Source: Camelimonas lactis
Lineage (GTDB): Bacteria; Pseudomonadota; Alphaproteobacteria; Rhizobiales; Beijerinckiaceae
Direction of reading: 5' to 3'
Length of the DNA stretch: 64,000 nt
Assembly: GCF_004342915.1 (NCBI RefSeq)
Contig: NZ_SLWL01000001.1
Coordinates: forward strand, 186,001-250,000
The translations under genes were made by a program, and so were the position numbers. The notes under the pieces were generated by a model, which saw only the letters and a program-made list of their open reading frames with translations, ran no database searches and was not told where the DNA came from. Shown here in pieces: positions 20,784 through 33,265 of the stretch. Position 1 is the first letter of the stretch, and each line of letters begins with the position of its first letter.

Positions 20784-21692
20784 CTAACGCTGGCAGCTTT
20801 CACACCAGAAGGTGGAGCGGCCGGACTGGACCGCCCGCGCGATGACGCCGTTGCAGCCGGGCGCGGGGCAGGGGGCGCCGGCCCGGTCATAAACCCGGAA
20901 AGCATGCTGGAAATAGCCGAGCGCGCCGTCGGCGTGGTGAAAATCCTTCAGGGTGGAGCCGCCAGCCGCCACCGCCTCGGTCAGCACGTCGCGGATGGCG
21001 CCGGCGAGGCGCTCCGCTTCGACCTCGTCGAGCGTTCCCGCCTTACGCCAGGGCGACAGGCCGGCCCGGTGCAGCGCCTCGCTGACGTAGATATTGCCGA
21101 GGCCGGCAATCAGGCGCTGGTCGAGCAGCGCGGCCTTCAGCGGCGCGGCCTTGCCGGCGAACAGCTGGCGCAGCAGGCCGCCGCCCAGGGCGTTGCCCAG
21201 CGGCTCGACGCCGATATTGCGGAAAAGCGGGTGGGAATCGAGGCCCGCGCGGTCCACCAGCTCCATGAAGCCGAAGCGGCGGGCGTCGTTGTAGACAATG
21301 GTGGCGCCGCTCGCCAGGTGCAGCAGCACGTGATCGTGCGGCGATGGCGCGGCGGCGCCCTGGGGGGAGAGCACCTTGTTATAATAGAACGCGCCGGGGG
21401 AGGCGGCGATCCTTGACGCCTGAGCCGGCCCGCTGTCCGGCGCATGAATGGTGAAGCGGCCGGTCATGCCCAGGTGCATGGCCAGAACCTCGCCGGACGA
21501 CAGATCGGCCAGCAGATATTTGGCCCGGCGGGCGAGGGAGATGATTGTCTGGCCGGTCAGCCGCCGGGCGAACCCTTCAGGAAACGGAAAACGCAGGTTT
21601 GGCCGGTTGACCTCGACCCGGGCGATGACGGCGCCGGTGAGCACGGGGGCAAGCCCGAGACGGACGGTTTCGACTTCGGGCAATTCGGGCAT
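20784..21692 (-). CDS. mutM: Formamidopyrimidine-DNA glycosylase (Fpg/MutM)
   Basis: Bifunctional glycosylase/AP lyase that removes 8-oxoguanine; 302 residues. The catalytic N-terminus [10 protein letters not shown] is intact (Pro after initiator Met, Glu3). The helix-two-turn-helix region appears as [18 protein letters not shown], and the C-terminal zinc finger has CPAPGC and CESCQR. It is divergent from ubiE with about 170 bp between. The gene is complete. Confidence 0.97.
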   Translation of the reverse strand: MPELPEVETVRLGLAPVLTGAVIARVEVNRPNLRFPFPEGFARRLTGQTIISLARRAKYLLADLSSGEVLAMHLGMTGRFTIHAPDSGPAQASRIAASPGAFYYNKVLSPQGAAAPSPHDHVLLHLASGATIVYNDARRFGFMELVDRAGLDSHPLFRNIGVEPLGNALGGGLLRQLFAGKAAPLKAALLDQRLIAGLGNIYVSEALHRAGLSPWRKAGTLDEVEAERLAGAIRDVLTEAVAAGGSTLKDFHHADGALGYFQHAFRVYDRAGAPCPAPGCNGVIARAVQSGRSTFWCESCQR

Positions 21693-21866
21693 GGCGGCTC
21701 CTCGGGCGCTCCCTGTCCCCGGGGGGCTTGGGCGCGTCCCTTATATGGCCCGCCATAAAGTCGCAGCAAGGCGGACGCCCCGGAAACCACCAGCGGAAAC
21801 CGCGCCGGCGGACATGGCGGCGCGGGCCAACTTTCGCTATGTTGCCGGCTGCGAAAGGATGGCCCC

Positions 21867-22649
21867 ATGACAGCCCCGACCCATGACGCGACCGGCGGCG
21901 AGGCGAACGCGCGCACGCACTTCGGCTTCTCCACGGTGGATCTCGACAGCAAGCAGGGCCTTGTCGACGATGTGTTCCACAAGGTGGCGAAGCGCTACGA
22001 CGTCATGAACGACCTGATGTCGGGCGGGCTGCACCGGGCGTGGAAGGCCGACATGGTGGCGGCGCTCAATCCCTCGCCGGCGCGGACGCTGAAAGTGCTG
22101 GACGTGGCTGGCGGCACCGGCGACGTGGCTTTTCGCACCCTGAAGGCCGGCGGCGAGAGCACGGAAGTCACCGTGCTCGACATCAATCGCGAGATGCTGG
22201 CGGTGGGCCGCGAGCGGGCCGGCGACCGGTTCGGCGACCGCATCGAATTCGTCCAGGGCAACGCCGAGGCGCTGCCGTTCCCGGATAATTCCTTCGACGC
22301 CTATACGATCGCCTTCGGCATCCGCAACGTGCCGCGCCTTGAGCTGGCGCTGGCGGAGGCGTATCGCGTGCTGCGGCGCGGCGGGCGTTTCCTGTGCCTG
22401 GAGTTCTCCAATGTGGACATGCCGGGCCTGGACAAGATCTATGACGCCTATTCGTTCCACCTGATCCCGGCCATGGGAAAGCTGGTGACCGGCGACGGCG
22501 AGCCCTACCGTTATCTGGTGGAATCCATCCGCAAATTCCCCAACGCCGCCCTGTTCTCGGCGATGATCATGGACGCGGGGTTCGCCCGGGTGAAGGCCCG
22601 GCCGATGACCGGCGGCGTCGTGGCCCTCCATTCAGGATGGAAGCTCTGA
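21867..22649 (+). CDS. ubiE: Demethylmenaquinone/2-methoxy-6-polyprenyl-1,4-benzoquinol methyltransferase
   Basis: SAM-dependent C-methyltransferase of ubiquinone synthesis; 260 residues. UbiE signatures are FGFSTVD...[32 protein letters not shown], motif [14 protein letters not shown], and the C-terminal block [23 protein letters not shown] precedes the ATG. It is the first gene of a plus-strand series ubiE-ubiB-coaBC-dut; ubiB starts 4 bp after its stop. Confidence 0.97.
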   Translation: MTAPTHDATGGEANARTHFGFSTVDLDSKQGLVDDVFHKVAKRYDVMNDLMSGGLHRAWKADMVAALNPSPARTLKVLDVAGGTGDVAFRTLKAGGESTEVTVLDINREMLAVGRERAGDRFGDRIEFVQGNAEALPFPDNSFDAYTIAFGIRNVPRLELALAEAYRVLRRGGRFLCLEFSNVDMPGLDKIYDAYSFHLIPAMGKLVTGDGEPYRYLVESIRKFPNAALFSAMIMDAGFARVKARPMTGGVVALHSGWKL

Positions 22650-22653
22650 GACC

Positions 22654-24273
22654 GTGTTCAGCACCCTGATTTATGGCGTCCGGCTTGCCGGGGTGGGCTT
22701 TGTGTTCGCGCGCGAAGGCGCGCTGGCGCTGGTCGATCCTGCGGTTCTGCCGCCCGCTGGTCGCCTTGGCCTGCGTCTGGCGCGGCTGGTGGAGCGGCGC
22801 GGCGCCGACGCGAGCCATGGCGAGGGCCGGCTGGCGGCGGCGCTGACCCGGCTGGGGCCCAACTGGGTCAAGCTCGGCCAGTTCATGGCGACGCGGCCAG
22901 ATGTGGTTGGCGTGCGCATCGCCCGTGAGCTGGAGCGTCTGCAGGACCGGATGCCGCCATTTCCCACGGAGGAGGCGCGGGCCATCATCGCCCAGTCGCT
23001 GGGCCGGCCGTTCGACCAGATGTTCACGGAGTTCAGCGAGCCGGTTGGCGCGGCGTCGATCGCCCAGGTGCATATGGCGCGCCTGGCGCCAGGCGCGCGG
23101 CGGCAGGCAGGCGAGGCCGCTGGCGAGATGCCGGGAGCGGAGACGGCGCTGGTGGCGGTGAAGGTGCTGCGCCCTGGCGTGCGCGCCCGGTTCCAGCGTG
23201 ACCTCGGGGCCATGCGCTTCGCCGCGCGCGCGGCTGAAAAGCTCGCGCCGGCGGCGCGGCGATTGCGGCCGGTGGAGGTGGTGGAGACCCTGTCGCGCTC
23301 GGTCGCCATCGAGATGGATTTGCGGCTGGAGGCGGCGGCCCTGTCTGAGATGGCCGCCAACACCGCCGGAGATCCCGGCTTCCGCACGCCGCGCGTGGAA
23401 TGGTCGTTCACCGAGCGCGACGTGATGACCAGCGAATGGGTCGACGGCATCAAGCTCACGGATCTGGCGGCGGTGGACGCGGCGGGGTTTGACCGCAAGG
23501 CGCTGGCGGCGAACATTATCCAGTCGTTCCTGCGCCACGCGCTGCGCGACGGCTTCTTCCACGCCGACATGCATCCGGGCAATCTGTTCATCGACCCCAG
23601 GGGAGAACTGGTTGCCGTCGATTTCGGCATCATGGGCCGGCTGGGGCGCAAGGAGCGCCGCTTCCTGGCGGAAATTCTCTACGGCTTTATCTCGCGGGAC
23701 TACCGGCGGGTGGCGGAAGTGCACTTCGAAGCCGGCTATGTGCCGGCTTCGCACAGCGTCGATGATTTTGCCCAGGCCATCCGCGCCATCGGCGAGCCGA
23801 TCCATAACCGTCGCGCCGACGAAATTTCCATGGGGCGGCTGCTCACCCTGCTGTTCGAGGTGACGGGTCTGTTCGAAATGCAGACCCGGCCCGAGCTGGT
23901 GATGCTGCAAAAGACCATGGTGGTGGTGGAGGGCGTGGCGCGCAGTCTCGATCCGCATCTCGACATGTGGAAAACCGCTGACCCGGTGGTGCGGGCGTGG
24001 ATCACCCGCAACCTTGGGCCGGCGGGGCGCATCGAGGAAATCGGTCGCGGCGCGGCGGCGCTGGTTGCGCGCATCGGCAGCCTGCCGGAGACGCTGGAGC
24101 GGGGCGAGCGGGTGCTGGCCCGGCTGGAGAAGGCGGCCACCAGCACGGGTTTCGCCATCAACGCCGACAGCGCCGATCGCATCGGCCGCGCCGAGGGGCG
24201 GGGGCTACGCATGGCGACGCTGGCGCTGTGGGTGATCGCCGTGCTGCTGGCCGTGCTGGTCTGGCGCATGTGA
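22654..24273 (+). CDS. ubiB: Ubiquinone biosynthesis protein UbiB
   Basis: Atypical protein-kinase-like ATPase needed for ubiquinone synthesis; 539 residues, membrane associated. The KxGQ motif is seen in KLGQFMATRPD, the Ala-rich nucleotide loop in VGAASIAQVH, the catalytic region in HADMHPGNLFIDPRGELVAVDFG, and one or two hydrophobic segments at the very C-terminus (LALWVIAVLLAVLVW). The start is GTG, 4 bp after ubiE, pointing to coupled translation. Confidence 0.96.
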   Translation: MFSTLIYGVRLAGVGFVFAREGALALVDPAVLPPAGRLGLRLARLVERRGADASHGEGRLAAALTRLGPNWVKLGQFMATRPDVVGVRIARELERLQDRMPPFPTEEARAIIAQSLGRPFDQMFTEFSEPVGAASIAQVHMARLAPGARRQAGEAAGEMPGAETALVAVKVLRPGVRARFQRDLGAMRFAARAAEKLAPAARRLRPVEVVETLSRSVAIEMDLRLEAAALSEMAANTAGDPGFRTPRVEWSFTERDVMTSEWVDGIKLTDLAAVDAAGFDRKALAANIIQSFLRHALRDGFFHADMHPGNLFIDPRGELVAVDFGIMGRLGRKERRFLAEILYGFISRDYRRVAEVHFEAGYVPASHSVDDFAQAIRAIGEPIHNRRADEISMGRLLTLLFEVTGLFEMQTRPELVMLQKTMVVVEGVARSLDPHLDMWKTADPVVRAWITRNLGPAGRIEEIGRGAAALVARIGSLPETLERGERVLARLEKAATSTGFAINADSADRIGRAEGRGLRMATLALWVIAVLLAVLVWRM

Positions 24274-24404
24274 GGCCGGCCGCCGCCGCATATTGCCATT
24301 GGCGCGCGCATGCGTCAGGCAAGGGCGCATAATGGCGGAGTCAGGTTTGGGGGCGCGCCCGCGCGTGGTCCCTGTCACCGTGATAAAATGCGAAGGAGAC
24401 GTCC

Positions 24405-25766
24405 ATGCTGTCAGGTCGCCGGGTCCTTCTGATTATTGGCGGCGGCGTCGCCGCTTACAAGGCGCTGGATCTGATCCGGCGGCTCAAGGAGCGCGGCGCC
24501 GTGGTGCGCTGCGTGATGACCGATGGGGCGCAGCAGTTCGTGACGCCCCTGTCGGCCGCGGCCCTGTCGCAGGAAAAGGTGTTCACCGACCTGTTCTCCC
24601 TCACCGATGAGGCGGACATTGGTCACATCAGCCTGTCGCGCGAGGCGGACCTGATCGTCGTGGCGCCAGCCACCGCCGACCTGATGGCCAAAGCGGCCAA
24701 CGGGCTGGCCAACGATCTGGCGACCAACATCCTGCTGGCCACCGACAAGCCGGTGCTGATGGCGCCGGCGATGAACCCGCGCATGTGGGGGCATCCGGCG
24801 ACGCGCCGCAACGCGGCGGCGCTGGCGGGCGACGGGGTGCTGTTCGTCGGCCCCAATTCCGGGACCATGGCCGAGCGCGGCGAATCCGGCGTGGGGCGCA
24901 TGGCCGAGCCGCTGGAGATTGTCGCGGCGGTGGAGTCAGCCCTGGCCGGGCCGGGCGCCGCTCCCGCGGCCCAGGTGGGATACCAGAACGTCATCTACCA
25001 GGGCCAGGGCGCCGCGCCGCCGGCGCCGGGTTTTGGCCGGTTGCAGCCGCAGGGGCCGCTCACCGGCTTGCGGGTGCTCGTCACCTCCGGCCCCACCCAT
25101 GAGCCGATTGATCCGGTGCGTTACATCGCCAACCGCTCCTCCGGCCGCCAGGGGCACGCCATCGCCCTGGCCGCCGCCCAGGCCGGCGCCCACGTCACCC
25201 TGGTCAGCGGGCCGGTGAACCTGCCAGCCCCCCCCGGCGTGCATGTGGTGCATGTGGAAAGCGCCCGCGAGATGCTGGCGGCGGTGGAGGTGGCGCTGCC
25301 GGCGGACGCGGCGGTGTTCACCGCCGCCGTCGCAGACTGGCGCGTGGCCGGCGCGGCGGAGGAGAAGATCAAGAAGCAGGGCGGAGGCGGCGCGCCGTCG
25401 CTCAACCTGGTGGAAAATCCGGATATCCTGGCAAGCGTGTCGCGGATGAAGGCGGGGCGACCGCAACTGGTGGTGGGTTTCGCCGCCGAGACGGAAAAGG
25501 TGCTGGCGCACGCGCAGGCCAAGCTGGCGCGCAAGGGCTGCGACTGGATCGTCGCCAACGACGTTTCGCCGGAAAGCGGCGTGATGGGCGGCGACCGCAA
25601 CACGGTGCATCTGGTGACGGCGGAAGGCGTCGAGGACTGGCCGACCATGGGCAAGGACGAAGTGGCGCGCCGCCTCGTCGCCCGCATCGCCGACGCGCTC
25701 GCCAGGGGCGGCGTCAAGGCCGGGGGCAAGCGCGGGGGCGGCGGCCAATCCGGCGCGGCGTCATGA
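24405..25766 (+). CDS. coaBC: Bifunctional phosphopantothenoylcysteine decarboxylase/synthetase
   Basis: Two successive coenzyme A steps in one cytoplasmic protein of 453 residues. The N-terminal FMN-dependent CoaC half shows [16 protein letters not shown], the catalytic-type His in the [22 protein letters not shown] region, and PAMNPRMW. The C-terminal CoaB half has [21 protein letters not shown] and [16 protein letters not shown] precedes the ATG. Its stop overlaps the dut start by 4 bp (ATGA). Confidence 0.97.
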   Translation: MLSGRRVLLIIGGGVAAYKALDLIRRLKERGAVVRCVMTDGAQQFVTPLSAAALSQEKVFTDLFSLTDEADIGHISLSREADLIVVAPATADLMAKAANGLANDLATNILLATDKPVLMAPAMNPRMWGHPATRRNAAALAGDGVLFVGPNSGTMAERGESGVGRMAEPLEIVAAVESALAGPGAAPAAQVGYQNVIYQGQGAAPPAPGFGRLQPQGPLTGLRVLVTSGPTHEPIDPVRYIANRSSGRQGHAIALAAAQAGAHVTLVSGPVNLPAPPGVHVVHVESAREMLAAVEVALPADAAVFTAAVADWRVAGAAEEKIKKQGGGGAPSLNLVENPDILASVSRMKAGRPQLVVGFAAETEKVLAHAQAKLARKGCDWIVANDVSPESGVMGGDRNTVHLVTAEGVEDWPTMGKDEVARRLVARIADALARGGVKAGGKRGGGGQSGAAS

Positions 25767-26215
25767 GCGTGGGGGAAATCCTGCTGCGCCGGCTGCCGCA
25801 TGCGGCCGACCTGCCGCCGCCGGCCTACGCCACGGCCGGCGCCGCCGGCTTCGACCTGCGCGCCGCGATCGACGGGGAGATCACGCTGGCGCCAGGGACG
25901 CGGGTTCTGGCGCCGACCGGCTTCTGCTTCGCCGTGCCGGCGGGCTGGGAAATCCAGGTCCGTCCCCGGTCGGGACTGGCGGCGAAGCATGGGGTGACCC
26001 TGCTCAACACGCCTGGCACCATCGACAGTGACTATCGTGGCGAGGTGTTCGTCTGCCTGATCAATCTGGGGAAGGAGGCGTTCATTATCCGCCGTGGCGA
26101 CCGCATCGCCCAGGCGGTGGCGGCGCCCGCGCCGCAATGGCGGCTCCGCGAAGTCGCGGCGCTTGACGACACCGCGCGCGGCGCCGGCGGCTTTGGCTCC
26201 ACGGGTGTTGGATGA
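25763..26215 (+). CDS. dut: Deoxyuridine 5'-triphosphate nucleotidohydrolase (dUTPase)
   Basis: Trimeric dUTPase that keeps uracil out of DNA and supplies dUMP; 150 residues. All five motifs are present in order: [37 protein letters not shown] and GAGGFGSTG. It overlaps coaBC by 4 bp, the usual neighbour in proteobacteria, so the two are co-translated. Confidence 0.97.
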   Translation: MSVGEILLRRLPHAADLPPPAYATAGAAGFDLRAAIDGEITLAPGTRVLAPTGFCFAVPAGWEIQVRPRSGLAAKHGVTLLNTPGTIDSDYRGEVFVCLINLGKEAFIIRRGDRIAQAVAAPAPQWRLREVAALDDTARGAGGFGSTGVG

Positions 26216-26367
26216 TCGCCCGGCGGGCGCGCGGGTGGATGAACGTGCGTAATTTACACTTTATGGAGTGAAAAGCTTTTGTCGTACGGCATAGGCTGTT
26301 AAAAACTGCCCCGTCAGATGAAAGCGCGGTCCACTGCAAAGGGCGCGCGGGTAGGGGAGAGCGGGCC

Positions 26368-26820
26368 ATGATGCTGTTGTCGCGACGGAGCGTGCTTGCC
26401 ATTGCAGCGGTTGTCGACGTCGCGCTTCACGCACGTCCACTGCCGGTTGCGGCCAAACTGCTGGCGGCGCGCCACCGTTTGCCGCCGCGCCATCTGGAAA
26501 CGGTGCTCCAGACCCTTGTGCGCGCCGGCATTCTCAAGGGCGTGCGCGGGCCGCGCGGCGGCTACGAGCTGGCGCGGGAGCGGCGGCGGATCAGCGCCGG
26601 ACAGATCGTGCGCGCGGTGATGGCGGCGCAGGAAGACGAGGGGCTGCCGCCCCTGCCGGAATCAAAACTGGTGGAGCTGGTGATCGGACCATCGGTCAAG
26701 GAGGCGGGCGAGGCGTTTCTTGAGCGGCTTGATTCCGTCACCGTCGAGGATCTGTGCCGTGACGCCGAAGCCCGCAGCGTGTTTGGCGACACGGCGGCGC
26801 CCATGGATTTCACGATATGA
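26368..26820 (+). CDS. Rrf2-family transcriptional regulator next to cysK
   Basis: Winged-helix regulator of 150 residues. The Rrf2 pattern is clear: LLSRRSVLAIAAVVDVALH at the N-terminus, the recognition region LPPRHLETVLQTLVRAGILKGVRGPRGGYELAR, and a C-terminal helix. The three-cysteine cluster that binds Fe-S in IscR/NsrR is missing; the single Cys is near residue 130. It is followed after about 215 bp by cysK, which invites comparison with CymR, an Rrf2 repressor of cysteine metabolism that binds CysK. An imperfect inverted repeat TTTACAC...GAGTGAAA at about 26251-26271 could be an autoregulatory site. Confidence 0.85.
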   Translation: MMLLSRRSVLAIAAVVDVALHARPLPVAAKLLAARHRLPPRHLETVLQTLVRAGILKGVRGPRGGYELARERRRISAGQIVRAVMAAQEDEGLPPLPESKLVELVIGPSVKEAGEAFLERLDSVTVEDLCRDAEARSVFGDTAAPMDFTI

Positions 26821-27034
26821 TTTGTGAAAAATTCATTTGCACATTTTCCTGCAGGTTATAACGTCAACCGGACCAGCGTCTGGCTGCGCGGTCCGGCCCT
26901 GCCGGATTCTTCCGGCAGGTCAGGGCGAACAGTCCGGCCCGAACTGGCGTCGCCGGCAAACGGATTTCTAAAGGGTTGCATTTTGTTCATGCGAGGCGTC
27001 GTCTTCGTCTGAACATGCCACAGGGGAGCAGGTC

Positions 27035-28015
<981 letters not shown>

Positions 28016-28165
28016 GACGGGTTGCGCGGCTGGCCGGCTCGTCCGGCCGCGCCTGTGGGGCGGTCCCGGCGTCGCTGGCGTTTCCGGCGGGCCCTGGCCG
28101 GCGCCTGGGGCTGTGCGTTGCCCTTCGTGATTGGCGCCGCGCCAGCCAGGGCGGGCGAGACAGCA

Positions 28166-28198
28166 AAAAGGCGCGCCATCGTGGATGGCGCGCCTTTT
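28166..28198. terminator. Bidirectional terminator between cysK and the binding-protein gene
   Basis: Perfect 15-bp stem (28166-28180 with 28184-28198) with a 3-nt loop. The A-rich and T-rich ends allow use on both strands, serving cysK (plus) and the convergent gene (minus). Confidence 0.85.
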
Positions 28199-28220
28199 CG
28201 TTACTGGTTGCCGCGGCCGA

Positions 28221-29444
28221 TCAGTTGGTCGCCTTGAAATCGTCGGTCAGGATGGGTCCAAACAGCACCCAGCGCTTGCCGTCGAAGCGCATCATCTGGA
28301 ACTGCTTGTTGATCTTGTAGTCGTCCTTCGTCTCAACGTTCATGCCGGGCAGCGCCAGGTCTGGCTTGAAGTTCCTGATGTTGGTGGCCTGCTTCATGAG
28401 GTTGGCGCGGGTCAGGTCGTCGCCGGCCTGCTTCAGGATCTGCTCCAGGAACTGGGCCGTCGAATAACCGTAGGTGGCGACGCCGCTGTCGCGATCCTCA
28501 CTGGGCGCGTACTTGGCCATGAACTCCTTGTAACGCTTCATGCCGGGATCATCGGCCCACTGCGGATCCAGCGGATCCTTGCCGTAGTTGACCGAAATGA
28601 TGCCTTTGGCGTTCTCCAGCCCGGCGGGAACCAGGGTCTGGCTCACCGGCGTGGCGTTGATGTCGAGGATATGCACCGGCTTCCAGCCCAGCTCGGCGGC
28701 CTTCTTGATGGCCTGGGCGCCGAAGCGCGGCGTCGACATGTTATAGAACAGGTCGGCGCCGGATGACTTCAGCTTGACCATCTGCGCGTCGATGGTCGGG
28801 TCGCTCAACTCATAGGACGCTTCGGCGACGATCATCGATTTCGCCTTGTCGCCCAGCCCATCCTTCAGGCCCTTCACATAGTCTTTCCCGAGGTCGTCGT
28901 TCTGGTAAAGGATGGCGATTTTGGCGTTCGGATGATTTTCCAGAATGTATTTGGCGTAGATGTGCGCTTCCGACTGGTAATTCGGGTTGTAGGCGAGGGT
29001 CCAGGGGAAGTTTTTCGGGTCAGTGAACCGGGTGGCGCCGGTGGAGGCCAGCAACTGCGGCACCTTTTTCTCGTTCAGGTATTTCTGAACGGCGGCGTTG
29101 GACGGTGTGCCGATGATCTGGAATGTAGTCAGCACGCCGTCGTTCTCGACCAGACGGCGCACCTGCTCCACCGCCTTGGGCGGGTTATAGGCGTCGTCGT
29201 ACTGGATGAAATTGATCTTGCGACCGTTGATCCCGCCCTTCTCATTCAGCATGCGGAAATAGGCGGCCTGAACCCGCCCGATGCCGCCATAGGCGGACGC
29301 CGGCCCGCTGAGCGGCGTCGTCTGGCCGATCTTGATCTCCGTGTCTGTGGCGCCCTGATCGTATTTTTTCTGGGCGAGCGCGGGGCTCGCAAGTGTCACG
29401 CCGAGTGCGAGCGCGGCGAGTGCCGGCAACCTGAACCTGCTCAT
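28221..29444 (-). CDS. ABC transporter substrate-binding protein, branched-chain amino-acid type
   Basis: Periplasmic binding protein of 407 residues with a cleavable signal peptide (MSRFRLPALAALALGVTLASPALAQ). The type I periplasmic fold is visible in IKIGQTTPLSGPASAYGGIGRVQAAYF, FIQYDDAYNPPKAVEQVRRLVE and IAILYQNDDLGKDYVKGLKDGLG. GGAGGG precedes the ATG. No permease or ATPase gene is adjacent, so it must use components encoded elsewhere. The ligand could be an amino acid, amide or aromatic acid; sequence alone does not decide. Confidence 0.92.
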   Translation of the reverse strand: MSRFRLPALAALALGVTLASPALAQKKYDQGATDTEIKIGQTTPLSGPASAYGGIGRVQAAYFRMLNEKGGINGRKINFIQYDDAYNPPKAVEQVRRLVENDGVLTTFQIIGTPSNAAVQKYLNEKKVPQLLASTGATRFTDPKNFPWTLAYNPNYQSEAHIYAKYILENHPNAKIAILYQNDDLGKDYVKGLKDGLGDKAKSMIVAEASYELSDPTIDAQMVKLKSSGADLFYNMSTPRFGAQAIKKAAELGWKPVHILDINATPVSQTLVPAGLENAKGIISVNYGKDPLDPQWADDPGMKRYKEFMAKYAPSEDRDSGVATYGYSTAQFLEQILKQAGDDLTRANLMKQATNIRNFKPDLALPGMNVETKDDYKINKQFQMMRFDGKRWVLFGPILTDDFKATN

Positions 29445-29801
29445 GCGTCTACCCTCCAGAGCGTGGCGCGATGCTTTGCCGCGCCCGCGTCAGCAAGTGT
29501 ATGCACAAGTCAACACTCAGGAAAAGGCGTCTTCCGGCGGATGCCGGAGGGCAGGAGATGCGCATGGCGGAGCCTGAGGTGGCGGCGGCGGACAGGCGGC
29601 GCCCTGGCGCTTCACCTCGGGAGGACCTTGAGTTGCTGCCTCTCCGCTTGCAAGGGGGCCCTGGTTCACGGCGCGAGAAGCGCCCCGGGTCCACGGCGCG
29701 AGGCGCGCGCCTTGCCTGGCCGCGCGCACAAAAAACGGCGCCGGGAATCCCGGCGCCGTTGCAATCTTCGCCAGCCAGACGATGTCTGGCGCTGGCCTGG
29801 C
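29445..29801. other. Intergenic region between typA and the binding-protein gene
   Basis: About 355 bp. The left part lies upstream of the binding-protein gene and should contain its promoter; the right part holds the typA terminator. No gene was recognised. Confidence 0.45.
29734..29760 (-). terminator. Rho-independent terminator of typA
   Basis: Perfect 12-bp stem (29734-29745 with 29749-29760), 3-nt loop, then a T tract (TTTTTTG once stem-edge bases are included) on the minus strand, about 45 bp past the typA stop. Confidence 0.9.
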
Positions 29802-31619
29802 TCAGGCTTCCTTGACCTTGCTGAGGCGCTTGCGCTCGTTCGGGTCCAGATAGCGCTTGCGCAGCCGGATCGACTTCGGCGTCACCTCCACCAGCTCGTC
29901 GTCCTGGATCCAGGCCAGCGAGCGCTCCAGCGTCATGCGCACCGGCGGCGTCAGCTTCACCGCCTCGTCCTTCGACGTGGTGCGGATGTTGGTGAGCTTC
30001 TTGCCCTTCAGAACATTGACCTCAAGGTCATTGTCGCGGGTATGAATGCCGACCAGCATGCCCTGGTAAACCTTGACGCCGGCGTCGATGATCATCGGGC
30101 CGCGATCTTCCAGGTTCCACAGGGCGTAAGCCACCGACTCGCCCTGGTCGTTGGAGATGAGCACGCCATTGTTGCGGCCGGCCAGCTCGCCCTTGTAGGG
30201 CTCGTAGCCGTGGAACAGGCGGTTCATGATCGCCGTGCCGCGCGTGTCGGTCAGCAGCTCCGACTGGTAGCCAATGAGGCCGCGCGTGGGCGCATGGAAG
30301 ACGAGGCGCAGGCGGTTGCCGCCTGACGGCTTCATCTCGATCATGTCGGCCTTGCGCTCCGACATCTTCTGTACGACCGTGCCGGAATATTCCTCATCGA
30401 CGTCGATGACGACTTCCTCGACCGGCTCCAGCGTATTGCCGTCATCGTCCTGCTTGAACACCACGCGCGGGCGCGACACGGCCAGCTCGAAGCCCTCGCG
30501 GCGCATCGTCTCGATCAGGATCGACAGCTGCAGCTCGCCACGGCCGGAGACGAAGAAGCTGTCCTTGTCGTCGGCTTCCTCGATGCGCAGCGTGACGTTG
30601 CCCTCGGCCTCCTTGAACAGGCGGTCGCGGATCATGCGGCTGGTGACCTTGTCGCCTTCCGTGCCGGCCAGCGGGCTGTCGTTGACGAGGAACGACATGG
30701 TCACGGTCGGCGGGTCGATCGGCTGGGCCTGGATCGCTTCGGTGACGGAGGGATCACAGAAGGTGTCGGCCACCGAGCCCTTGACCAGGCCGGCGATGGA
30801 AACGATGTCGCCCGCCTCGCCCAGTTCGATCGGCTGGCGCTCGATGCCGCGGAAGGCGAGAATCTTGGAGACGCGGCCGTTTTCCACCAGATTGCCGTCG
30901 CGGTCGATGACCTTGATGGTCTGGTTCGGCTTCACAGTGCCGGCGGCGATGCGGCCGGTGATGATGCGGCCGAGGAACGGGTTGGATTCCAGCAGCGTGC
31001 CCAGCATGCGGAACGGGCCGGGCTCGACCTTCGCTTCCGGCACGTGCTTCAGCACCAGGTCGAACAGCGGAGCAAGGCCGTCTTCCTGCGGGCCTTCCGG
31101 CGCTTCGGCCATCCAGCCGTCGCGGCCCGAACCATAGAGGATCGGGAAGTCGAGCTGCTCGTCGGTGGCGTCCAGCGCCGCGAACAGGTCGAACACCTCG
31201 TTGATGACCTCGTTGGCGCGGCCATCGGGACGGTCGATCTTGTTGATGGCGACGATGGGCTTCAGGCCGATCTTCAGGGCCTTGCCGACCACGAACTTGG
31301 TCTGCGGCATCGGGCCTTCGGCGGCGTCGACCAGCACGATGACGCCGTCGACCATCGACAGGATGCGCTCCACCTCGCCGCCGAAGTCGGCGTGGCCGGG
31401 GGTGTCGACGATGTTGATGCGGGTGTCCTTCCAGACGACCGAGGTCGCCTTGGCCAGGATGGTGATGCCGCGTTCTTTTTCGATGTCGCCGGAATCCATG
31501 ACGCGCTCGGCGACGCGCTGGTTCTCACGGAACGAGCCGGACTGCTGCAGCATCTTGTCGACCAGAGTGGTCTTGCCATGGTCGACGTGCGCGATGATCG
31601 CGATATTGCGAAGTGACAT
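29802..31619 (-). CDS. typA: Ribosome-associated GTPase TypA/BipA
   Basis: Translational GTPase involved in ribosome assembly and stress or cold adaptation; 605 residues. G1 is AHVDHGKTTLVD, G2 contains ERGITI, G3 is DTPGHADFGGEVER, and G4 is AINKIDRPD. The EF-G-like domains and the C-terminal block TRGLIGYQSELLTDTRGTAIMNRLFHGYEPYKGE are characteristic of TypA. The gene is monocistronic with its own terminator; the upstream gap contains a large palindrome. Confidence 0.97.
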   Translation of the reverse strand: MSLRNIAIIAHVDHGKTTLVDKMLQQSGSFRENQRVAERVMDSGDIEKERGITILAKATSVVWKDTRINIVDTPGHADFGGEVERILSMVDGVIVLVDAAEGPMPQTKFVVGKALKIGLKPIVAINKIDRPDGRANEVINEVFDLFAALDATDEQLDFPILYGSGRDGWMAEAPEGPQEDGLAPLFDLVLKHVPEAKVEPGPFRMLGTLLESNPFLGRIITGRIAAGTVKPNQTIKVIDRDGNLVENGRVSKILAFRGIERQPIELGEAGDIVSIAGLVKGSVADTFCDPSVTEAIQAQPIDPPTVTMSFLVNDSPLAGTEGDKVTSRMIRDRLFKEAEGNVTLRIEEADDKDSFFVSGRGELQLSILIETMRREGFELAVSRPRVVFKQDDDGNTLEPVEEVVIDVDEEYSGTVVQKMSERKADMIEMKPSGGNRLRLVFHAPTRGLIGYQSELLTDTRGTAIMNRLFHGYEPYKGELAGRNNGVLISNDQGESVAYALWNLEDRGPMIIDAGVKVYQGMLVGIHTRDNDLEVNVLKGKKLTNIRTTSKDEAVKLTPPVRMTLERSLAWIQDDELVEVTPKSIRLRKRYLDPNERKRLSKVKEA

Positions 31620-32032
31620 ATATGGGCGCCTGACTGTGTTTCAGCGCAATCTCGGCTGGGAGCGAACGGACAACGCCTGTTCGACTGGCCGATTCATTCA
31701 GGCTGAACGCGACCATGCAACGGCAACCGCCGGGTCCCCGGTGGGACCTGCGCCAATTTTGCTGATGCCCCCATATGCAAGCCGGCGGCCCAGGATGCAA
31801 CCCCGGCGCCTGCTGTTTTTACACGGGGGCGGGACCCTATTGCGTGTAAAAACAACATGCTCCCGCATTCCGGGTGAGGCGCGGCCCCTGGCGCGCCCAC
31901 CGGATCGCGCGATGGGACGCCGACGGGACGCCGCCCGGACCCCAGCCGGCTCTGGCCGCCGGCATGGGGTTGCGAAGCGCCCGGATTTCGCTTCCGGGCG
32001 CATTCCTGTCAGCGTTTCTGAAGCCTTCGGCC
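31620..32032. other. Intergenic region between argG and typA
   Basis: About 410 bp, downstream of argG and upstream of typA on the minus strand. It holds the 12-bp-arm palindrome listed separately and no recognised gene. The typA promoter should be here but no good pair was found. Confidence 0.5.
31814..31854. repeat. Perfect 12-bp inverted repeat upstream of typA
   Basis: TGTTTTTACACG at 31814-31825 and its exact complement at 31843-31854, separated by 17 bp. No T tract follows on the minus strand, so it is not a standard terminator. It lies about 195 bp before the typA start and about 180 bp after the argG stop. It could be a regulator site or an RNA hairpin. Confidence 0.8.
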
Positions 32033-33265
<1,233 letters not shown>

